Assembly (NCBI GenBank): GCA_031549105.1 | Contig: JAVBQK010000121.1 | Coordinates: 1 to 41,235 of the forward strand | Source of the DNA: Avichristensenella sp031549105 | GTDB lineage: Bacteria; Bacillota; Clostridia; Christensenellales; Aristaeellaceae | Direction: 5' to 3' | Length of the DNA: 41,235 bases | In this document: piece after piece, positions 33,202 through 39,882 of the stretch | Layout of the letters: each line of letters starts with the position of its first letter | Numbering within the stretch: the stretch's first letter is position 1 | Program-made: the position numbers and the translations under genes | Notes under the pieces: generated by a model | Database searches by the model: none | Told to the model about the DNA's origin: nothing | Seen by the model: the letters and a program-made list of their open reading frames with translations, nothing else

Positions 33202-33613
33202 TCATATCCCTCCCAAAAACAAAAAGGCGCTGCACCTGGTAGCTGAGGAAGAACAGCAGCACGTCCACGCCCATCTTGAGCAGGACCGCGCTGCCAAGGC
33301 CGAGGCTTGTCAGCCCCTCGACCAGCAGCCAGCTGAGCAGCATCTGGATAACACAAACAACATAGTATTTGGCAATCTGCGCGGAAACCATGCCGCGCTC
33401 TTTGAACACCGCGGTGCGGTTAAGTGTAAAGTTAAGGAGCGAGGAGCAAATCCTCGCGGCTACAGTAGCGACCAGCAGCGCGGAAGCGCTTCGGGCCAGC
33501 ATCCATTCGATAAGTGCGAATAAACCCAGGTCCGCCCCGCTGGAGACCAGCGAGGCGGCGGAAAACTTGAGTAGCTTGTAGGGTCGGGCCGTGCGGTTTT
33601 CATCAGCGGGCAT
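33185..33613 (-). CDS. GtrA-family membrane protein
   Basis: This 142-residue protein has four predicted helices (about 15-35, 43-62, 80-100 and 108-130). The FSAASLVSSGADLGLFALIEW start and the loop ICSSLLNFTLNRTAVFK are typical of the GtrA/DPMS family. Members assist flipping of lipid-linked sugars or modification of surface polysaccharides. It lies 18 nt after the VTC gene and overlaps the phosphodiester glycosidase gene, so it belongs to the surface operon. This suggests that a glycosylated or phosphodiester-linked polymer is handled at the membrane. GGAGGAA precedes the ATG at 33613. Confidence 0.85.
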   Translation of the reverse strand: MPADENRTARPYKLLKFSAASLVSSGADLGLFALIEWMLARSASALLVATVAARICSSLLNFTLNRTAVFKERGMVSAQIAKYYVVCVIQMLLSWLLVEGLTSLGLGSAVLLKMGVDVLLFFLSYQVQRLFVFGRDMNARSA

Positions 33614-33631
33614 GCGCTTCCTCCTTCGCGC

Positions 33632-34423
33632 TCAGCGCGCCACGGCCGGCACCAGCACCGGCGATGGGCTGGACAGGCGGCTTCGGCCCGCTGCCGCACC
33701 GGGCTGCACCGTATGGGCGGCCACAAGCTGCTTATACTCCGTGCCATACTTGGAGAAGCTGACCGGGTAAATGTTATACGAAGCGAGCAGACGGCTGAGC
33801 CATACAGGGATGCTCTGAGCCACCTTGATCTCCATAATCCATTGATCGTCGCGCAATAGCGGCGTGCCGGTGTCACCTGCCTCCAGGCGCAGGTCATGCC
33901 TCCGCGTGCGGATATTGGTGTCAAACGAAATGCGCAGGTCGTGCTGGCCGATGCCGAAATACGCGCGGCGGTCATAGGCTAGGTACAACGCGGGCTTCAG
34001 GTCGTAGCACGCCAGAAAGTACTGGATTTCGCGCAGCACCTGCCGGTTCATGTACGGCTGTTCCGCGGGAAGAACGCCTGTCTGAACGAAGTCATACGCT
34101 TCCGTCAGCGTCAGCTCGGTGCGGCGTTTGTTCACCAGCCCGCTGAATTTTTTCTTAATCTCCAGAAATACGATCGAATCCATCTCCGGCACACCGTACG
34201 CCCTCAGGCGCAGCTTTTCCTTGTACTTCGGCTTGGATAGCGATGTGCGGATCAGGTTCGCGTCCTCGGTATCGTAATATAGGTTTGAGATGGCGTATGT
34301 CTCATGTAATTTATTGTACGCGTCAAGCTCCATATAGTCGGCCAGCCGGGTCTGCATGCGCGCGTATGTTTTTTCGTCCAGGAGGTATTTGTTTTCGTAA
34401 CGATTAAAGACCTCGATCGCCAT
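33632..34423 (-). CDS. VTC-domain polyphosphate polymerase family protein
   Basis: This 263-residue protein of the VTC/CYTH-like tunnel fold uses basic residues to bind polyphosphate chains. The expected motifs appear in order: RYENKYLLD (about 8-16), YYDTED, KYKEKLRLRAYG, EIKKKFSGLVNKRRTEL, YDRRAYFG, DLRISFDTNIRTRR, WIMEIKV and SKYGTEY. In yeast Vtc4 the matching residues form the active site that makes polyphosphate from ATP. Bacterial stand-alone members are common beside DUF4956 and surface proteins, but their product is not settled. The last 25 residues are a low-complexity Ser/Pro/Ala tail. The ATG at 34423 is chosen because AAGGAG lies 8 nt before it; the longer GTG reading at 34441 contains that site itself. 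It heads the minus-strand surface operon. Confidence 0.88.
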   Translation of the reverse strand: MAIEVFNRYENKYLLDEKTYARMQTRLADYMELDAYNKLHETYAISNLYYDTEDANLIRTSLSKPKYKEKLRLRAYGVPEMDSIVFLEIKKKFSGLVNKRRTELTLTEAYDFVQTGVLPAEQPYMNRQVLREIQYFLACYDLKPALYLAYDRRAYFGIGQHDLRISFDTNIRTRRHDLRLEAGDTGTPLLRDDQWIMEIKVAQSIPVWLSRLLASYNIYPVSFSKYGTEYKQLVAAHTVQPGAAAGRSRLSSPSPVLVPAVAR

Positions 34424-34539
34424 GCGTTCATCTCCTTTCACGTCTGTGCGATGGACATAGAATACCCGCCGTGCGTGAAGGGAAGATGAAAACCGCGAGG
34501 ATGTTTCGCGAAAAGAGCGCCGGAAGGAAACAGTCGCTC

Positions 34540-34568
34540 TTTACAAACGGCTGCGGTAGGCATACAAT
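34540..34568 (+). promoter_or_regulatory. Promoter of the YhcH-family gene
   Basis: TTTACA (34540-34545), a 17-bp spacer and TACAAT (34563-34568) place the transcript start about 25 nt before the ATG at 34598. The other strand of the 34424-34597 gap shows no clear promoter for the VTC operon. Confidence 0.6.
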
Positions 34569-34597
34569 TTATGGCAAAATGAATGTGGAGGGTTTCT

Positions 34598-35056
34598 ATG
34601 ATCTTTGATACAGTATCACGAATCGGCGCATACCGTGGCATCAGCAAAAACCTGGACACGGCGATTGACTGCATTGAGGCGACGGATTTCACGGGCCTTG
34701 CGGAAGGCCGCTACGAAGTCGATGGCGATAACGTCTACTATATGGTGCAAAAGCCCGCGCTCAAGCCGCGCGAAGTCACCAAATGGGAGGTACACCGCCG
34801 GTACATCGACATCCAGCTCGCGCTGGTTCCCGGCGAGTCGATCGGCTATGCGCCGATGGCCGCCATCGACGGTTGGCAGGACTATCAGCCGGAAAAAGAT
34901 GTTCAGCTCGCAACCAGCCAGGAACCGGGCGTTGCGCTCCCCATGGGCGCGCGTGAGTTTGCAATCTTCTTTCCATGGGACGCGCACCGGCCGACCGAGA
35001 AAAACGGTGGGGTGGGCGAAGGACACAAGGTCGTGGTGAAGGTGCTGGTGGGGTAG
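34598..35056 (+). CDS. YhcH/YjgK/YiaL family protein (NanQ-like anomerase fold)
   Basis: This 152-residue cytoplasmic protein of the cupin-like YhcH/YjgK/YiaL family has the diagnostic KWEVHRRYIDIQLAL segment. The family's metal-site histidine and glutamate lie in EVHRRYIDIQ, and FAIFFPWDAHRPT supplies a second histidine. E. coli NanQ (YhcH) opens and anomerises N-acetylneuraminate, and other members act as beta-galactosidase-associated subunits or sugar-acid anomerases. Here it stands alone with its own promoter and no sialic-acid genes near it, so the substrate is open. The ATG at 34598 follows GGAGGG; an upstream ATG at 34583 would include that site. Repeat copy D follows 7 nt after the stop. 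Confidence 0.85.
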   Translation: MIFDTVSRIGAYRGISKNLDTAIDCIEATDFTGLAEGRYEVDGDNVYYMVQKPALKPREVTKWEVHRRYIDIQLALVPGESIGYAPMAAIDGWQDYQPEKDVQLATSQEPGVALPMGAREFAIFFPWDAHRPTEKNGGVGEGHKVVVKVLVG

Positions 35057-35062
35057 GGGGGA

Positions 35063-35142
35063 GAGACGCCAGGAGGCTCTGCCTCCTGGACCTCCGCGAA
35101 GGGCTTTGCCCTTTCGAAACCCATGGCTGCTCACGCAGGGGG
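35063..35142 (+). repeat. Three-hairpin intergenic element, copy D
   Basis: It begins 7 nt after the YhcH-family stop. Stems are CCAGGAGGC/GCCTCCTGG (35069-35089), CGAAGGGC/GCCCTTTCG (35096-35115) and CTGC-TCAC-GCAG (35127-35138). In the last stem two base pairs differ from CGCC-TCAC-GGCG in copies B and C, yet pairing and the TCAC loop are kept. Confidence 0.85.
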
Positions 35143-35183
35143 GATTACATGCTATGGATATTCCGCCAGAGCCCTCCGCAAAA

Positions 35184-35212
35184 TTGACACTGCTCCCGAA
35201 GTTGGGTACAAT
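35184..35212 (+). promoter_or_regulatory. Strong promoter of the second two-component operon
   Basis: A consensus TTGACA (35184-35189), an ideal 17-bp spacer and TACAAT (35207-35212) give a start near 35219, about 36 nt before the GTG at 35255. This is the closest to consensus of the promoters seen here. Confidence 0.8.
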
Positions 35213-35254
35213 ATGTGAAAGACCCATTCGAAATAACACGCACCGGAGCATATT

Positions 35255-36544
35255 GTGAGCAGCGTAAAAGTCATCAACATCACCATCGTTGCCTATAGCA
35301 GCATCATTACGCTGATTATCATCCTCTGCCTTCTGGCAAACAGGAGCCAGAGGACCCGGCTCAACCGCCTGCTGGCGTGGATTTTGATCTGTCAGCTTGT
35401 CGTGCTGGACACCGACGGCGCCATCTACATTGGCGAGAACATCGAGGGTTGGTACGGCGGATTCATCGTCCGCGCGTCCAACTTTTTTGTTTATGTTTTT
35501 GGCTATCTGCTGCTGGCTATTTTCACCGATTACCTGGTCACGTACCTCTCCTCCCGCGTCAGGATTTATCGGGAGATCGTCTGGACACTCTACGGCATCT
35601 GCGCGGTCGGCATTCTACTGGTGATTGTATCGCAGTTCAATCACATGTATTACTACACGGATGCGCAGAATATCTACCACCGGGGGTCTTGGTTCTGGCT
35701 GTCACAAAGCATTGCCATCCTCTGCATGGTCATCAATTTCGGCATCATCATCAAACACCGGCGCAGTTGCTCCCGGGTCGAGTTTGCGTTCCTGCTTTCT
35801 TACGTGCTGATCCCGGCGGTCGCGCTGACGCTGCAAATCCTCATCGACGGGCCGTATTTTGTCAATGGATCGGTGACGCTGGGCGTGTTGGTGCTCTATG
35901 CGGGCGTGCAGACGGAGCAGTCCAAGTTCCTCGCGCAGAAGGACTCGGAGCTGGAGCACGGTCGCGTGCAGATCATGCTAAGCCAGATTCAGCCGCATTT
36001 TCTCTACAACGCGCTGTCCGCCATTGCGATGCTCTGCGACACGCAGCCCGCCGAGGCCAAGACCGCCATCATTGACTTTTCCGCATACCTGCGGGGAAAT
36101 ATGGACTCCCTCAAGCTGGAAGGCCTCATCGCCTTCCAGAAAGAGCTGGAACACACCGAAGTATACCTTTCGCTGGAAAAAATGCGCTTTGGCAATGAAC
36201 TGTCCGTCGAGTACCGTATCGAAACTACAGACTTCTTTCTTCCTCCGCTGACGCTTCAGCCGATCGTGGAAAACGCGGTGCGCTACGGCGTGGGCAAAAA
36301 AGAGGAGGGCGGAACGGTCACGATCTCCGCCAGGGAGGCGGAGGGGGCATACTGGATCACTGTCACTGACGACGGCGTGGGGTATGACATGACAAAGCCT
36401 CAGTACGATGGCAGAACCCATATCGGCATTGACAACGTACGGCAGCGGCTCAAGATGCAGTGCGCGGGCGAGTTGGAGATTGACAGTGTCGTCGGCAGGG
36501 GCACGACGGCGACCATTCGCATTCCCAAAGGTGATACTGGATAA
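35255..36544 (+). CDS. Sensor histidine kinase with multi-helix membrane domain
   Basis: This 429-residue kinase has seven hydrophobic segments in residues 7-215, so it senses in or near the membrane rather than through a large outer domain. A short coiled linker leads to the His_kinase box LSQIQPHFL (phospho-acceptor H248) and an ATPase domain with LQPIVENAVRYG (N box) and DDGVGYD (G box). This architecture is common for kinases that sense peptides or envelope signals and pair with LytTR- or SARP-like regulators. The start GTG at 35255 has GGAG 8 nt upstream. The partner regulator begins 17 nt after the stop. The peptide-export genes that follow are the likely targets. Confidence 0.88.
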   Translation: MSSVKVINITIVAYSSIITLIIILCLLANRSQRTRLNRLLAWILICQLVVLDTDGAIYIGENIEGWYGGFIVRASNFFVYVFGYLLLAIFTDYLVTYLSSRVRIYREIVWTLYGICAVGILLVIVSQFNHMYYYTDAQNIYHRGSWFWLSQSIAILCMVINFGIIIKHRRSCSRVEFAFLLSYVLIPAVALTLQILIDGPYFVNGSVTLGVLVLYAGVQTEQSKFLAQKDSELEHGRVQIMLSQIQPHFLYNALSAIAMLCDTQPAEAKTAIIDFSAYLRGNMDSLKLEGLIAFQKELEHTEVYLSLEKMRFGNELSVEYRIETTDFFLPPLTLQPIVENAVRYGVGKKEEGGTVTISAREAEGAYWITVTDDGVGYDMTKPQYDGRTHIGIDNVRQRLKMQCAGELEIDSVVGRGTTATIRIPKGDTG

Positions 36545-36561
36545 AGAAGGGAGGCCAGCCT

Positions 36562-37398
36562 ATGACCATTTTCGCCGCGGATGATGAAGCGTTGGCGCTG
36601 GAGATGCTCACCCAGGCAATCCAAGCGGCGCAGCCGGGCGCGGCAGTGCATGCATTCCGAAAGGTATCGGAGCTGCTGGCCTTTGCCGAGGACACGCCGT
36701 GCGACGTAGCGTTTCTGGACATTGACATGCGTGGCGCCAGTGGCCTGGATATTGCCCTGAAGCTGAAAAGCTGCTGGCCCAGGGTGAACATCGTGTTCGT
36801 CACCGGCTATGCCGAGCACATGGCCAGCGCCTTTTCCATGCACGCCAGCGGCTACCTGCTCAAGCCCGTCACCGCCGCCATGGTGGAACGGGAGTTGAAA
36901 AACCTTCGCTTCCCCGTGGCAGCGGATGTGCCGCACGTGTTCATCAAGACGTTTGGCAATTTTGACGTGTTCGTGGAGCGGCAGCCGCTTCTTTTTCCGC
37001 GCGCCAAGGCGAAAGAGCTGCTTGCCTACCTCGTTGACCGGCAGGGGGCGACCGCCACGGCCGCCGAAATCGCCGCCGTTCTCTGGGAGGACAAGCCGTA
37101 TGACCGTTCCCTGCAAAAGCAGACGCAGAATGTCATTGGCTTCATGAGCGGAACGCTCAAAGAGGCGGGCATTCAGGACATATTGGTCAAGGGGTGGAAT
37201 CAACTGGCCGTGGATGCGGGCAAGTTCGCCTGCGATTATTACCAGCTGCTGCGGGGGGATGTGCGGGCGGTTAACGCTTACTGCGGCGAGTACATGACCA
37301 ACTACAGCTGGGCGGAGATGACCACCGGCGTGCTGAACGCAAAGGCACTGGAAAGCCCGCGAAAAGGCAACAGCGGCTTCAAGTCCTCGCGTCAATAG
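36562..37398 (+). CDS. Response regulator with SARP-like winged-helix output domain
   Basis: This 278-residue regulator has a receiver domain with acidic residues D7 and D8, phospho-acceptor D53 in AFLDIDM and K101 in YLLKPVT. From about residue 118 the output begins FIKTFGNFDVFVERQPLLFPRAKAKELLAYLVDRQG. This beta-platform plus winged helix is the kind seen in SARP activators and their OmpR-type relatives. The bacterial transcriptional activator domain that follows in full SARPs is not evident; only about 70 residues remain. AAGGGAGG precedes the ATG at 36562. It follows its kinase by 17 nt. Heptamer-like repeats with 11-bp spacing occur just downstream, ahead of the export genes, where such a regulator could bind. 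Confidence 0.85.
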   Translation: MTIFAADDEALALEMLTQAIQAAQPGAAVHAFRKVSELLAFAEDTPCDVAFLDIDMRGASGLDIALKLKSCWPRVNIVFVTGYAEHMASAFSMHASGYLLKPVTAAMVERELKNLRFPVAADVPHVFIKTFGNFDVFVERQPLLFPRAKAKELLAYLVDRQGATATAAEIAAVLWEDKPYDRSLQKQTQNVIGFMSGTLKEAGIQDILVKGWNQLAVDAGKFACDYYQLLRGDVRAVNAYCGEYMTNYSWAEMTTGVLNAKALESPRKGNSGFKSSRQ

Positions 37399-37420
37399 CC
37401 CGCCAGTTTCTTATAAAAGG

Positions 37421-37450
37421 GTACATTCGGTGTACATGAAGTGGTACTTT
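37421..37450 (+). promoter_or_regulatory. Candidate SARP-type operator (repeats of GTACATT)
   Basis: GTACATT (37421), GTACATG (37432) and GTACTTT (37444) are spaced 11 and 12 bp. The first two also form the dyad GTACA-TTCGG-TGTAC. A GATAGT at 37455-37460 could be the -10. SARP activators bind heptamers at 11-bp spacing that take the place of the -35. Confidence 0.45.
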
Positions 37451-37494
37451 TATTGATAGTTTGACAACGCCAGCGATGAAAGGAATCAGCCGTC

Positions 37495-37704
37495 ATGTCC
37501 CAGTCCAAAGACCTTTTCAGGAAGAGCAGCCTGGACAGAATCTCTTCCCCTGAAATGTTAAACGAATATATCAAGATTTCGCGCCCGAGCATTTGGATCC
37601 TCCTTGGCGCGATCCTGGTTTTGGTCATCGCCGCCGCCATCTGGGCGTCCACTGCGGTCATCACCTCGGACGGCCTGCGCCCGATCGACTTCCTATTTTC
37701 GTAG
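37495..37704 (+). CDS. Truncated NHLM-type HlyD/secretion accessory protein (membrane anchor only)
   Basis: This 69-residue protein has a basic N-terminus, the segment LDRISSPEMLNEYIKISRP and one transmembrane helix (about residues 32-51). This is what begins the HlyD-like secretion protein of NHLM-type peptide-export loci. Those proteins usually have over 250 residues with a barrel-sandwich and helical hairpin; here both are missing. The last residues, GLRPIDFLFS, look like the extreme C-terminus of such adaptors, which suggests an in-frame internal deletion joining the two ends. AAAGGA precedes the ATG at 37495, and the stop overlaps the ribosome binding site of the next gene, so it may still be translated. 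It could be a remnant, a small anchor with its own job or an assembly fault. Confidence 0.65.
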   Translation: MSQSKDLFRKSSLDRISSPEMLNEYIKISRPSIWILLGAILVLVIAAAIWASTAVITSDGLRPIDFLFS

Positions 37705-37716
37705 GAGGCGCGCGCT

Positions 37717-39864
37717 ATGCCGAAGACCCGAGTCAAGGTGCCAATGATCATGCAGATGGAGATGCTCGAATGCGGCGCAGCATCGCTGTCCATGGTGCTT
37801 GCCTACCACGGCAAATGGCTGCCGCTGGAGACGGTGCGCCGCGACTGCGGCGTCTCCCGCGACGGCTCTAAGGCCATCAACGTGCTCAAGGCGGCCCGGA
37901 TGTACGGAATGGGCGCCAAGGGCTTCCGGGGCGAGGTTGCGGACCTTAAAAAAGCGCCGCTGCCCTGCATTCTGCACTGGAATTTTAACCATTTTGTCGT
38001 GCTTACGGGCTTTTCAAACAAGTACGCATACATCAACGACCCGGGAGCCGGCGCAGTGCGCGTGTCAATGGCCGAGTTTGACCGGGCGTTTACCGGCATT
38101 TACCTCACATTTACCAAGACGGACGCGTTCGTGCCCGGCGGCAAACCCAAGAGCATCTGGGCCTTTGCCAGGAAGCGGCTGAAAGGCACGCTCGTCCCCT
38201 TCGTTTTTGTCATCCTGACAGGCCTGTTGGCGGCGGCTTTCAACATCATAAACCCTGTGCTCTCGCGCGTGTTTCTAGACCATGTCCTCTCCGGCGCGAC
38301 GCCGGGCTGGCTATATCCCATCATTTACGGGATGGCCGCGGTAACGCTTTTGTCCATCGTCGTCTCTCTTGTGCAGACCGTCTACCTCTACAAGATCCGG
38401 GGGAAACTGGCCATCGTGGCGAACGCGTCGTTCTTCTGGCATGTAATCCGCCTGCCGATGGAGTTTTTCTCCCAGCGAATGGCCGGGGATATTGCCCAGC
38501 GGCAGGCCGCGAATGAAACCATCGCGGAAACGCTGATTTCAAAGATTGCGCCGCTGCTGCTGAGCGGCCTGCTCACGCTGTTCTACCTGACGGTGATGAT
38601 CCGCTACAGCCCGCTTTTGACGGCCATCGGCGTGGGCGCGATCGGGATCAACATTCTGCTGGCTGCCGTGATTTCCCAAAAGAGGACGAACATCGCCCGG
38701 GTTGAGATGCGGGACAGCGGGAACCTCGCCGGCACCACGGTCAGCGGCATTGAAATGATCGAAACCATCAAAGCCTCCGGCGCGGAAAACGGTTTTTTCG
38801 AGCGCTGGGCCGGATTTCAGGCGTCCCTGCAAAGCGCACAGATGCGTGTTCTTCGCGTTTCCATGTACCTGGGCGGTATCCCACCGCTCGTTTCCTCGCT
38901 GGCGTCGATCACCGTGCTGGTGACGGGCGTCTACCTCATCATGCAGGGCCGCCTCACCGCCGGCATGCTGCTGGCCTTTCAGGGCTTTTTGACATCGGTT
39001 CAAACGCCTGTTGGGGAACTGATCGACGCGGGCCAAACCATTTCTGAGATGCGCGTGCAAATGGAGCGCATTGAGGATGTGCTCGGCTACCCCGCCGATG
39101 TAGAAGACCAAGTCTCGGACGCGCTCCCGGACGATTTTGACAAGTTGAGCGGTGCGATTGAGATCCATGACCTGGCGTTTGGGTATTCGCCGCTGGAGCC
39201 GCCTCTGATCGAAGGGGTATCCATTTCCCTCTCCCCCGGCAAGAGCGTGGCGCTGGTGGGGATGAGTGGCTGCGGCAAATCGACGCTGGCGAAGCTCGTG
39301 TCCGGGCTGTACAAGCCATGGGCGGGCGACATCCTCTTTGATGGCAGGCGCATCGACCAGATTGACCGGCGCATTTTCGCAAGCTCCGTCGCGGTGGTCG
39401 ATCAGGAGATCACCATCTTTGAGGATACGGTATCGGAAAACATCAAGATGTGGGATAAATCCATTGAGGATTTTGAAGTGATCATGGCCTGCCATGACGC
39501 GGGCATACACGACGACATCCTGGCCCGGCCGGAGGGCTACGCGCACTGGATGACCGAGGGTGGCCGGAACTTTTCGGGCGGCCAGCGGCAGCGCCTGGAG
39601 ATCGCCCGGACGCTGGCCAGTGACCCGACGATCCTCATCATGGACGAGGCAACAAGCGCGCTGGACGCGAAGACGGAGTTTGAGGTGACGCGCGCGATTC
39701 GCGACCGGGGGATCACCTGCATCGTCATTGCCCATCGGCTGTCCACCATCCGCGACTGCGATGAGATCATCGTGCTGGACAAAGGCAAGATCGTCGAGCG
39801 CGGCACCCATGACGCGCTGCTCGCCCTGGGCGGGTACTACAACAAACTCGTGGCGACCGATTGA
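37717..39864 (+). CDS. NHLM-type peptidase-containing ABC transporter (leader-cleaving peptide exporter)
   Basis: This 715-residue protein has an N-terminal C39 peptidase (about 1-140) that removes the leader of a precursor peptide at a double-glycine-type site. The catalytic cysteine C19 is in MLECGAAS, with a histidine in NFNHFVVLTG and an aspartate in INDPGAG. Six membrane helices follow (about 155-440), then the ATPase with Walker A GMSGCGKST (about 514-522), signature FSGGQRQR (about 619) and Walker B ILIMDEATSALD. This is the layout of bacteriocin exporters, and the flanking genes place it in the NHLM/NHLP class. The ATG at 37717 follows GTAGGAGG. The precursor peptide gene is not in view and probably lies beyond the right edge. 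Confidence 0.92.
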   Translation: MPKTRVKVPMIMQMEMLECGAASLSMVLAYHGKWLPLETVRRDCGVSRDGSKAINVLKAARMYGMGAKGFRGEVADLKKAPLPCILHWNFNHFVVLTGFSNKYAYINDPGAGAVRVSMAEFDRAFTGIYLTFTKTDAFVPGGKPKSIWAFARKRLKGTLVPFVFVILTGLLAAAFNIINPVLSRVFLDHVLSGATPGWLYPIIYGMAAVTLLSIVVSLVQTVYLYKIRGKLAIVANASFFWHVIRLPMEFFSQRMAGDIAQRQAANETIAETLISKIAPLLLSGLLTLFYLTVMIRYSPLLTAIGVGAIGINILLAAVISQKRTNIARVEMRDSGNLAGTTVSGIEMIETIKASGAENGFFERWAGFQASLQSAQMRVLRVSMYLGGIPPLVSSLASITVLVTGVYLIMQGRLTAGMLLAFQGFLTSVQTPVGELIDAGQTISEMRVQMERIEDVLGYPADVEDQVSDALPDDFDKLSGAIEIHDLAFGYSPLEPPLIEGVSISLSPGKSVALVGMSGCGKSTLAKLVSGLYKPWAGDILFDGRRIDQIDRRIFASSVAVVDQEITIFEDTVSENIKMWDKSIEDFEVIMACHDAGIHDDILARPEGYAHWMTEGGRNFSGGQRQRLEIARTLASDPTILIMDEATSALDAKTEFEVTRAIRDRGITCIVIAHRLSTIRDCDEIIVLDKGKIVERGTHDALLALGGYYNKLVATD

Positions 39865-39882
39865 CGAAGGGAGGCGTTTCGC

